The notes beneath the pieces were generated by a model that saw nothing but the letters and a program-made list of their open reading frames with translations, was not told the DNA's origin and did not search any database. From Verrucomicrobiales bacterium (lineage in GTDB: Bacteria; Verrucomicrobiota; Verrucomicrobiia; Limisphaerales; UBA11358), in the NCBI GenBank assembly GCA_028712475.1, contig JAQTQB010000001.1, positions 62,001 to 126,000 on the forward strand: a stretch of DNA of 64,000 bases. The letters are read 5' to 3'. The position numbers and the translations under genes were made by a program. Position 1 is the stretch's first letter. Each line of letters opens with the position of its first letter. Shown one piece after another: positions 18,146 through 25,088 of the stretch.

Positions 18146-18604
18146 TTAGGTCATCAAAATCTCCACCCACTCACTGCGCGGTCTTGGCAAAAAGATTTTC
18201 TGCCGGTCGGCGTCCAGCGGTTCGCGCGAACCGACCAGCTCCGCAAACAGCCGCTGCTGTTTTTTCAGTTCCACGATCACCTCCGGCGACGGCGGCGCAG
18301 ATTTTTCCGCCACCCTTGGCGACGTGTCGCGCGCGGAAAAATTCACCGCGAAAATAAAAATCCAGACCGTCGCCAACCCCGCCCACGCTTTAGGATGAGG
18401 CCAGAAAACAGTTGAGAGTTGATGGTTGAGAGTTGAGAGCCAGACAGGCAGGGATGCCGCGCTGCGGCGTCCGTGGACAGCGCAACGCGCCGTCCCTGCC
18501 TCACGCGTCGCCGCCAAAATTTCCGCGCGCCATTCGGGTGGAACCTGCCGCAGCGGCTGGCGGCTCAAGCGCCGTTCAAATTGTTCCGTTTCATCATTCA
18601 TCAT
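18146..18604 (-). CDS. Probable anti-sigma factor-like single-pass membrane protein
   Basis: 152 residues from the ATG at 18604, which overlaps the sigma-factor stop in ATGA. The longer frame to 18742 runs through the sigma gene and is rejected. It has a polar N-terminal part (MMNDETEQFERRLSRQP), one membrane segment (AWAGLATVWIFIFAVNF) and a short periplasmic tail. No zinc-binding HxxxCxxC motif is visible. The role is inferred from coupling to the ECF sigma gene. It contains a T1 word repeat (LSTLNHQLST, 18410-18440) just before the membrane segment. Confidence 0.75.
   Translation of the reverse strand: MMNDETEQFERRLSRQPLRQVPPEWRAEILAATREAGTARCAVHGRRSAASLPVWLSTLNHQLSTVFWPHPKAWAGLATVWIFIFAVNFSARDTSPRVAEKSAPPSPEVIVELKKQQRLFAELVGSREPLDADRQKIFLPRPRSEWVEILMT
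18410..18440. repeat. Short-word repeat, family T1, in the anti-sigma-like gene
   Basis: AGTTGAGAGTT-GAT-GGTTGAGAGTTGAGAG: two copies of the T1 word. It is read on the minus strand as LSTLNHQLST. Same word family as 604-664 (addA) and 42467-42499 (addB). Confidence 0.75.
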
Positions 18605-19128
18605 TCGGCCTTCTTCATTTCCTCGTAAAGTGGACGCAGCCGCCCGCGCAATTTGTCTAGCCCATAGCGATACCGGCTGGCGGCGGTGTTCGGCGGAATC
18701 TCGAGCGCAGCGGCGATTTCCTCGAACGTCAAACCCTCCCACAGTTTCAAGTGAACCACGGCGCGCTGTTCCTCCGGCAGTTCGCCGAGCGCCACCGCCA
18801 GTTCTTCGCGGAAAACCTTTTCATCAGGCTCGCTGGTCGGCGCAAAGGGCGAGATAATTTCGGCAGCAAAATTTTCCTTGGCCTTGTTCCGCGTGTCGCG
18901 CCGCCGCATCAAATCAATCGCCGCGTTGTGCGCCAGCCGGATGAGAAATGCACGTTCCGTGCGGATGCCGTCGAGCAACTTCGGTTCGTGCGCGAGTTTG
19001 ACGAAAATTTCCTGAAGCAGATCGCGCGTGTCCGTCTCGTCGCGCGTGAAATTCAATAGAAAGGCATAAAGCGGCTGCGCGTGTTCGTCATAGAGCCGTT
19101 CTATTGCTTTTCCACCGGGCATTTTCAT
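18601..19128 (-). CDS. ECF-type RNA polymerase sigma factor
   Basis: 175 residues. Region 2: LYDEHAQPLYAFLLNFTRDE, DTRDLLQEIFVKLA, then RTERAFLIRLAHNAAIDLMR. Region 4: LPEEQRAVVHLKLWEGLTFE and the helix-turn-helix EIAAALEIPPNTAASRYRYG. The start at 19128 gives a normal length. It overlaps the anti-sigma-like gene by 4 bp, the standard arrangement for co-produced sigma/anti-sigma pairs. The regulon is unknown. Confidence 0.95.
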   Translation of the reverse strand: MKMPGGKAIERLYDEHAQPLYAFLLNFTRDETDTRDLLQEIFVKLAHEPKLLDGIRTERAFLIRLAHNAAIDLMRRRDTRNKAKENFAAEIISPFAPTSEPDEKVFREELAVALGELPEEQRAVVHLKLWEGLTFEEIAAALEIPPNTAASRYRYGLDKLRGRLRPLYEEMKKAE

Positions 19129-19162
19129 AATGACGCGCCCGGCGGACGGATTTGTCTAGCTT

Positions 19163-19684
19163 TTAACGCGAACCAGATCTTTCCAGTTCTATTGTCCACT
19201 TGCGGCAGAACCAAAGCGGAATGAAGCCAAACACGCCGAAGGAACAGTCAATCAGCCGCCACCAGAACGGAATTCCGCGCAGTCCGCCAAACACGAGCGC
19301 ATACGGAATCACCAATGCACAGGCGATCAATCCAAAGTCAAACAGCCAGCGGTTACGGACGGGGTCACGCAGTGCGCCGACGAAAACCAGCGCGATGACG
19401 AAATGCCCGAACGCCAGCCAGTCCGTGCCGTAGAAGAGAATCGGGCTCTTGTCGCTGGTTTCTTGCAAGGTTGATTGCACTTTGACCAGCCACACCGCCC
19501 AATCAGGGGCGTTGGTGGAGCCAGGAGTCTCGACCAGTTGGCGCGCGCCGGTGAGATTGACCAGCCGGTCCAGTTCCGAGGTGAGCGGAATCGCCGTCGC
19601 CCCGCTCAAGACCAGCCCGATGATGAACAGCCACGTCAGCAGTTTGATCCGGCGGCGCATGGTTTGTTCACGGCTCATGCTCAT
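19163..19684 (-). CDS. Four-helix membrane protein, function unknown
   Basis: 173 residues from the ATG at 19684 (MSMSREQTMRRRIKLLTW). The upstream extension of the frame overlaps the next gene antiphase and is discarded. It has four hydrophobic segments (LLTWLFIIGLVLSGATAI; WLAFGHFVIALVFVGAL; LIACALVIPYALVFGGL; LIDCSFGVFGFIPLWF). A soluble loop follows helix 1. No family recognised. It is 35 bp before a ferritin-like gene's stop on the same strand. Confidence 0.75.
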   Translation of the reverse strand: MSMSREQTMRRRIKLLTWLFIIGLVLSGATAIPLTSELDRLVNLTGARQLVETPGSTNAPDWAVWLVKVQSTLQETSDKSPILFYGTDWLAFGHFVIALVFVGALRDPVRNRWLFDFGLIACALVIPYALVFGGLRGIPFWWRLIDCSFGVFGFIPLWFCRKWTIELERSGSR

Positions 19685-19719
19685 TGTTTTAAGACCAAAG
19701 CGTTTGAATGGCGAATTTT

Positions 19720-20493
19720 TTATTTTGCGGGTTGAAGCTGGCTGGCTGTAGATTTCTCCCACAGTGCGGGAACTCCCGGCCATTTTGCTTGTTTTTGCAA
19801 AGCGCGGACAAAGCGCATCATCTGCCGCGTGATTTCCGAATAAAATTCCCCGCGCGTTCCGCCAATCGCTTTCAAGCAAGGCGCATGGCTGATCCAAAGC
19901 ACCGTTCCCGCCGCATAGCCGCAGGCGAGAAACTGAATCCGCCACAACACACCGCGCATTCCCCGCCTTGGACAGCCTGCATCCATCAAACGATCGCGCT
20001 GAAACGCGACATGTCCCGCCTCGTCCCGTAAAATCAATTCGCACATCGCCGCAAGGGAGCCGTCGGGCGAATGGCTCCGTAGCATCCGATAATAGGCCGT
20101 GCTGACCAGTTCGGTGAGCGTGAGCACCTGCAGTTCAAACCGCACGCCCAGCACTCGGCGGCAAAAACAGAAGGCGGTAAAACTCCAATGCGACGTGATG
20201 ATGCGCCCGCCAAATCTCCGCACCGCGCAGCCGAGCAGCCGCGCATGTTCCGCTTCTTCCGCAAACCACAGATCCACAATCTGCCGCATCTCAACGGTGC
20301 GGCTTCGGAAGTTTTCGCGGTTGAAGGCGATGAGTGATGCCGGCCCGCCGCCGTCTCCAAGCCGGAATTGTTCGATGGAGCGCAGCATCGGCGCGAGAAC
20401 TTCCGGCGGCACGTTAATGGGCGCGGACCAATCCGGCTCTGGGCGGTTTTGCTTATTGCGCGTGAAGTGATCAATCCATTTGGTGTAGTTCAT
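19720..20493 (-). CDS. Ferritin-like di-iron protein (AurF-like)
   Basis: 257 residues from the ATG at 20493, which has AAGGAA about 6 bp upstream. The frame extension to 20565 is rejected. Paired carboxylate/His motifs EEAEHARLL (residues about 90-98) and RDEAGHVAFQRD (about 170-180) plus LTLTELVS match the helical di-iron oxygenase/ferritin-like fold. It overlaps the 3' end of ispH by 23 bp on the same strand. Substrate unknown. Confidence 0.8.
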   Translation of the reverse strand: MNYTKWIDHFTRNKQNRPEPDWSAPINVPPEVLAPMLRSIEQFRLGDGGGPASLIAFNRENFRSRTVEMRQIVDLWFAEEAEHARLLGCAVRRFGGRIITSHWSFTAFCFCRRVLGVRFELQVLTLTELVSTAYYRMLRSHSPDGSLAAMCELILRDEAGHVAFQRDRLMDAGCPRRGMRGVLWRIQFLACGYAAGTVLWISHAPCLKAIGGTRGEFYSEITRQMMRFVRALQKQAKWPGVPALWEKSTASQLQPAK

Positions 20494-21361
20494 AAAATTC
20501 CTTGGCGTTGGTTGGTTTATTTGTTGCCGCTGCAAAATGGGAAAGTTGTTGCTCAATCGCCTCAATCACCACGTCCGGCGTCGAGGTTCCTGCTGTGATG
20601 CCAACGATGTCATCCGCGCAAAACCACCCGTTTTGCAAATCATCCGCAGTTTGGACGTGATAGACCTGCGCACAAAAACGCGAACAGGTCTTCACGAGTT
20701 CATGCGTGTTGTTGCTGTGTGTGCCGCCGATGACGATGACCACGTCGCATTTTTGCGCCAGTTCGACCGCCGCGCTCTGACGCTGCTTCGTCGGCTGGCA
20801 GACGGTGTCAATGAAACGCACTTCGGATTTTGGAAACCGTTGGCGCATCAGCCGGACGAGGCGCCGCACTTTGTCAATCGGCTGTGTCGTTTGCGAAATG
20901 ACGCCGAAGCACGGACGCTCCCGCAGATTGGCCACGTCGTTCTCGTCCAGCACCACGTCGAACACTGCCAAATCTTCCGTCATGCCGCTAACTTCCACAT
21001 GGCCGCGCTGGCCAATGATGACCGGATAAAAGCCTTCGCCCACGAGCTTCTTCAAGCTGCGATGCGCGACGTGAACCAGCGGACACGTCGCCTCCAGCAC
21101 GTTCAGCCCGCGCTGGCGCGTCTCGTTCATTGCGCGTTCGGATGCGCCGTGCGCCGTGACCATCACGGTTTGCGTCTCAATCGCCGCAGATTTCTGTTCG
21201 ACTCGGATCCCCTTGGCGCGCAGTTCGGCCAGCACCGTGTCATTGTGCACGAGGTCTCCCAATATGGTCAGCGGCTCGCGTTCGGCGGTCTCAACCGCCA
21301 GCGCAATCGCGTCCCTGACCCCAAAACACATTCCCAGATGTTCCGCCCGGATGATTTTCAT
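20471..21361 (-). CDS. ispH: 4-hydroxy-3-methylbut-2-enyl diphosphate reductase
   Basis: Last step of the MEP isoprenoid pathway, making IPP and DMAPP with a [4Fe-4S] cluster. 296 residues. The three cluster cysteines are present: C12 (EHLGMCFGV), C93 (ATCPLVH) and C188 (DTVCQPTKQRQ). VIVIGGTHSNNTHEL and GITAGTSTP are also typical. Isoprenoid supply could serve hopanoid synthesis, given the HpnN-like gene, but that is an inference. Confidence 0.97.
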   Translation of the reverse strand: MKIIRAEHLGMCFGVRDAIALAVETAEREPLTILGDLVHNDTVLAELRAKGIRVEQKSAAIETQTVMVTAHGASERAMNETRQRGLNVLEATCPLVHVAHRSLKKLVGEGFYPVIIGQRGHVEVSGMTEDLAVFDVVLDENDVANLRERPCFGVISQTTQPIDKVRRLVRLMRQRFPKSEVRFIDTVCQPTKQRQSAAVELAQKCDVVIVIGGTHSNNTHELVKTCSRFCAQVYHVQTADDLQNGWFCADDIVGITAGTSTPDVVIEAIEQQLSHFAAATNKPTNAKEFYELHQMD

Positions 21362-21420
21362 ATTAGCTTTGTGTCACAAAGTAAAAGACCAAGCGCGTCC
21401 AGATTCGTTCAAAATATTTT

Positions 21421-21729
21421 TTATTGGGGTTTGTGCTGCCGGACAATCTGTTCCAGCAGGTTTATGTATCCGGCGAAGGCTTTTCGTCCCGCCGCAGTCA
21501 GCGAACAGGTCGTGAGCGGGCGGTTATTTTGATACGACTTGGCCACGGAGACGTAGCCTTCCTGCTGCAAGGCGCGGATGTGCGTGGTGAGATTGCCATC
21601 GGTCATTGCCAGCGCGTCGCGCAGCTCTGTAAAGGTGAGTTCCGGCGAGGCTGCGAGCATGGACATGATGGCCAGCCGGCCTTTTTCGTGGATCAACCGA
21701 TCCAACTGCAAGAACGGTTCCGGGTTCAC
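21421..21729 (-). CDS. Small winged-helix transcriptional regulator
   Basis: 102 residues from a GTG at 21729 that overlaps the preceding stop in GTGA. The longer frame to 21960 lies antiphase over the neighbouring gene. FLQLDRLIHEKGRLAIMSML, FTELRDALAMTDGNLTTHIR and ALQQEGYVSVAKSYQNNRP match the ArsR/MarR-like 'transcriptional regulator, winged helix' family that is typically paired with a membrane protein. It probably autoregulates the pair. Confidence 0.88.
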   Translation of the reverse strand: MNPEPFLQLDRLIHEKGRLAIMSMLAASPELTFTELRDALAMTDGNLTTHIRALQQEGYVSVAKSYQNNRPLTTCSLTAAGRKAFAGYINLLEQIVRQHKPQ

Positions 21730-22400
21730 GCGACAGGGTTTTTCTGCTCGGTCAGATACAGATACGCGCCGTAAGCCAGCTGCAGAAATCCAAAGAGCGA
21801 GCCCATCAGCCAATGGCTGGCCTGCCAGGCAGCCATTGGGAAGTCTTGGTGATGGGAAAAAATCACCCAAGCCAGGACAGCAATGCCAGAAAGGATAAAC
21901 AGACCGCCTAACAAGCGCAAACCGCGCAAAGTGAAAAAGCCCGCAGCGTGTATCGCGCAACCATAAAACAGCGCCCAGATTGCAGGCAGCCAGAAAAGCT
22001 CGCCCGCATTATCGGACATTCCGGTTGGCGGATCAGCCACCGGGGCTTCCGACCACACGAAGAGGCAAAGAATGCCCAGAAGAAACCCCGCCGATAGCGC
22101 TGGAAAGACAGCCTGTGCTACTCGTCGCGTCGGCGGCGACCAAAACGGCTCGGTGCTTTGCAGCGCCTGCCGTCGCACGAGCAAGAACGCACCGGCGACG
22201 CCAGCCAGCGCGACCGTCAACCAATAGGCGATGAAGCCGGCGCCCGATTCGATTTTCAACCAGCAGCCTGCCGCCGCCGCCGCGATGCCGACGAGCCCGG
22301 CCCAAATCATGATTGGTGCCAGCGCGCGGCGGTAAAGCGCGGAGCGTTCCATCAAGGTGCGGATGGTTTGCAAATTTTCCTCGGCCCATTTCGGATTCAT
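21726..22400 (-). CDS. Multi-pass membrane protein paired with the winged-helix regulator
   Basis: 224 residues. A short cytoplasmic N-terminus (NPKWAEENLQTIRTLMERSA) is followed by six hydrophobic segments. In this widespread two-gene arrangement the first gene is a membrane protein of unknown function and the second a small DNA-binding regulator. The 4-bp overlap supports translational coupling. Confidence 0.83.
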   Translation of the reverse strand: MNPKWAEENLQTIRTLMERSALYRRALAPIMIWAGLVGIAAAAAGCWLKIESGAGFIAYWLTVALAGVAGAFLLVRRQALQSTEPFWSPPTRRVAQAVFPALSAGFLLGILCLFVWSEAPVADPPTGMSDNAGELFWLPAIWALFYGCAIHAAGFFTLRGLRLLGGLFILSGIAVLAWVIFSHHQDFPMAAWQASHWLMGSLFGFLQLAYGAYLYLTEQKNPVA

Positions 22401-22490
22401 GCTTTAACTTTGCCATGCAAAGCATATGGCGGCAAGCGCAAAATAAAATTCTTCGTGTTCTTCGCGCCTTTGTGGTTATTTTATTTTGCC

Positions 22491-22898
22491 TTGAAACTGC
22501 CGCCAAAAAAACTGCCGCCGCCGGGGCCGGGCAGAAGTTCCAACCGCCAGCGCGTGCTGGCGCAATGGCGCGGCGTGGATCTTGCGCCGCTGGAAAAAAT
22601 GCGCGCCTCGCCCGCCCGCACCGCCGCCGCCGTGCTACCAAAGCTGATGAAGGATTTGCGGATGGACGCGCGCCAGGGCGAGGCCGAAATCGTCAAGGTC
22701 TGGAATGACCTGCTGGATCCGAACATCACCGCCCACGCGCAGCCGGCCAATCTGCACAAGGGCACGCTCTTCGTGAACGTGGACAGCAGCGTGTGGCTGA
22801 CGGAAATCGTCCGTTACCGCCGCAAGGAAATCCTGGACCGCCTGCAACATAGCTTTGGGAAAAACATGATCCAGAAGATTTCGTTCCGCATCGGGTGA
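22491..22898 (+). CDS. DUF721/DciA-like protein
   Basis: About 135 residues from a TTG at 22491; an ATG at 22602 would give only 98. The open frame to 22158 overlaps the divergent membrane-protein gene and is not credible. The segment VLAQWRGVDLAPLEK, VLPKLMKDLRMD, AEIVKVWNDLLDPNITAHAQ and GTLFVNVDSSVWLTEI is the DciA/DUF721 pattern. DciA-type proteins load the replicative helicase DnaB in bacteria lacking DnaC. The exact start is uncertain. Confidence 0.8.
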   Translation: MKLPPKKLPPPGPGRSSNRQRVLAQWRGVDLAPLEKMRASPARTAAAVLPKLMKDLRMDARQGEAEIVKVWNDLLDPNITAHAQPANLHKGTLFVNVDSSVWLTEIVRYRRKEILDRLQHSFGKNMIQKISFRIG

Positions 22899-23066
22899 AC
22901 TGGAGCGCGGCGTTCACGCCGCTTCAGCGCCCGAATGGTGCAAGATTCAAAAATTTAGACGACTCTGTGTCTGCGCAAGTTGAAGCGGCCTGAAGACCGC
23001 GCGCCGCTGCGATCCCAATTTGTAACACTTTTCATTTTGGCTTTCGCCTCTGCCCTCCGTAACCTG

Positions 23067-24026
23067 ATGCACAGAATGGAAACCATTCGCCACGCCGTCA
23101 TTGATGTCGGCACCAACTCGGTCAAGCTGCTCGTGGCCGACGTGTGCGGACGCGACGTGCAGCCTGTGCATGAAGAAAGCAGGCAGACGCGCCTTGGCAA
23201 AGGCTTTTACGAAACGCACCGCCTGCAAGCCGAATCCATCGCCCATACCGCCGAAGCCGTGGCGGAATTCGCCAAGGTTGCACGCGGTGACAAGTCTGTT
23301 TCCATCCGCATCATCGCCACCAGCGCCGCGCGCGATGCGGTGAACGCCGACGAGCTCACCTCCGCCATCACGCGCGCCTCCGACCTCAAGGTGGAAATCA
23401 TCTCCGGCGAACAGGAGGCCGACTGGACGTTTCAAGGCGTGACCACGGACGCGAAGCTGGCAACTGCGCCGTTGCTGCTGCTCGATGTCGGCGGCGGCAG
23501 CACAGAATTTATTCTCGGCCAGGGCGATCAAAAACATTTCGCGCGCAGTTTTCCGCTCGGCACGGTGCGCCTGCTGGAAAAATTTCCGCACAGCGACCCG
23601 CCCACGCGCGGCGAATTCACCGCCTGCCGCGACTGGCTGAAACATTTCCTGCAAACGGAAGTCCGCCCCAAGCTCGAACCCGCCTTGCACCGTGAAACCA
23701 AATCGCATCCCCGGTCCGGCGAAATCCAGCTTGTCGGCACCGGCGGCACGACGAGCATCCTCGCGCGCATCGAACTGAAGCTTGAACGCTTTGAACGCGA
23801 CCGCATCGAAGGCGCGCGTTTGAGTCTGGCGCAAGTCAAGGCGCAGCGGAAACATCTATGGAGCCTGCCGCTGGCCGGGCGCAAGGAAATCACCGGCCTG
23901 CCGAAGCTGCGCGCCGACGTGATCCTCACCGGCGTCATCATTTACGAGGCGGTGATGGAGGAATTCGGCTTCCCGCAGCTCCGCGTCAGCACGCGCGGCC
24001 TGCGCTTCGCGGCGGTGATGGACTAA
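23067..24026 (+). CDS. Ppx/GppA exopolyphosphatase family
   Basis: 319 residues from the ATG at 23067 (23076 also possible). The frame to 22980 adds a non-conserved segment. The ASKHA nucleotide-binding motifs are clear: AVIDVGTNSVKLLVADV (phosphate 1) and LLLLDVGGGSTEFILG (phosphate 2), then LVGTGGTTSILARIEL. It hydrolyses polyphosphate and/or pppGpp. It is short for the family because the C-terminal HD-like domain is absent, as in Ppx2-type proteins. Confidence 0.92.
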   Translation: MHRMETIRHAVIDVGTNSVKLLVADVCGRDVQPVHEESRQTRLGKGFYETHRLQAESIAHTAEAVAEFAKVARGDKSVSIRIIATSAARDAVNADELTSAITRASDLKVEIISGEQEADWTFQGVTTDAKLATAPLLLLDVGGGSTEFILGQGDQKHFARSFPLGTVRLLEKFPHSDPPTRGEFTACRDWLKHFLQTEVRPKLEPALHRETKSHPRSGEIQLVGTGGTTSILARIELKLERFERDRIEGARLSLAQVKAQRKHLWSLPLAGRKEITGLPKLRADVILTGVIIYEAVMEEFGFPQLRVSTRGLRFAAVMD

Positions 24027-24095
24027 AGGCAAAGGAAGAAGGAAAAATGCAAAATTAAGAAACTATTTTGTTGAGCTTCCGCTTCAAGCCGCCGA

Positions 24096-24123
24096 TTTCT
24101 TCATTCTTCATTCTTCATTCTCC
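24096..24123. repeat. TTCTTCA/TTCATTC word tract before the epimerase gene
   Basis: Three tandem copies of TTCATTC-type words lie in the 115-bp gap after the Ppx gene, which otherwise holds an A-rich stretch. Same style as other word tracts in the window. No promoter was called. Confidence 0.5.
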
Positions 24124-24141
24124 ATCCGGTATTGTTCCGCC

Positions 24142-25026
24142 ATGCGTGTTTTAATTGTCGGCTGCGGTTACGTCGGCGTGCCGCTTGGTGCGGAACTCGT
24201 CCGGCTCGGCCATGACGTTTTCGGCTTGCGCCGCAGCCCGGCAGCGGAAAGCGAATTGAAAGCCGCCGGCATCCAGCCGCTCCTCGGCGACGTGACCCGG
24301 CCCGAAACGCTGGCGGCGTTGCCGCGCGATTTTGACTGGGTTGTGAACTGCGTCGCCGCCGGCGGCAGCGCGGAAAATTATCGCGAAATTTATCTGCAAG
24401 GCGCGCGCAACTTGATTGAATGGCTCGCGCCGAATCCGCCCAAGAAATTTGTCTATACCAGCAGCACGAGCGTTTATGGCCAGAACGACGGTTCGCAAGT
24501 CAAGGAATCCAGCCCGACCGAACCGCCGGCGGAAACTTCCAAAATTCTCGTCGAGACGGAAAAAGTTCTGCTGGCGGCGGTGGCGGAACGCAAATTCCCC
24601 GCTGTGATTCTGCGCGTGGCCGGAATCTACGGGCCGGATCGCGGTCATTGGTTCAAGCAGTTCATGAAAGATGCCGCGCACATCGAAGGCGACGGCGCGC
24701 GCTGCCTGAACATGATTCATCGCGATGACCTGGTCGGCTGCATCATCGCCGCCTTGAAAAGCGGACGCGCCGGGGAAATCTACAATGCGGTGGACGACGA
24801 GCCGGTAAGCCAGTTGCACTTTTTCCAATGGCTGGCCCAGGCCGTGGACAAGCCGCTCCCGCCGTCCGAGCCGGAAAATCCAGACGAAAACCGCAAGCGC
24901 GGCGTGACCAACAAGCGCGTCTCAAACCGCAAATTGAAGATGGAACTCGGCCATCGGTTCAAGTATCCGACCTTTCGTCAGGGTTACAGCGCGGAACTGC
25001 TGCGGCTCGACCGCGCGACACAATGA
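24142..25026 (+). CDS. NAD(P)-dependent epimerase/dehydratase-like protein (YeeZ type)
   Basis: 294 residues. The Rossmann start MRVLIVGCGYVGVPLGAELV has GxGxxG. GDVTRPETLAALP, FVYTSSTSVYGQND and RVAGIYGPDRGHW follow the extended SDR pattern. The usual catalytic YxxxK is not obvious; the region reads PAETSKILVETEKVL. That suggests a YeeZ-like atypical member whose substrate is unknown. It is 62 bp before mutS. Confidence 0.88.
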   Translation: MRVLIVGCGYVGVPLGAELVRLGHDVFGLRRSPAAESELKAAGIQPLLGDVTRPETLAALPRDFDWVVNCVAAGGSAENYREIYLQGARNLIEWLAPNPPKKFVYTSSTSVYGQNDGSQVKESSPTEPPAETSKILVETEKVLLAAVAERKFPAVILRVAGIYGPDRGHWFKQFMKDAAHIEGDGARCLNMIHRDDLVGCIIAALKSGRAGEIYNAVDDEPVSQLHFFQWLAQAVDKPLPPSEPENPDENRKRGVTNKRVSNRKLKMELGHRFKYPTFRQGYSAELLRLDRATQ

Positions 25027-25088
25027 TTTTGGTTTGTGAACAATTTCGTTTCGACCTTGCGAATTTTCCCGCGTAACGTGTCCGCCGC

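Noticed and set aside
21730..21960. Longer start for the winged-helix regulator
   Set aside because: The extension lies antiphase over the membrane-protein gene. The GTG at 21729 overlaps that gene's stop in the usual way.
22158..22490. N-terminal extension of the DciA-like frame
   Set aside because: It overlaps the divergent membrane-protein gene and has no DUF721 character.
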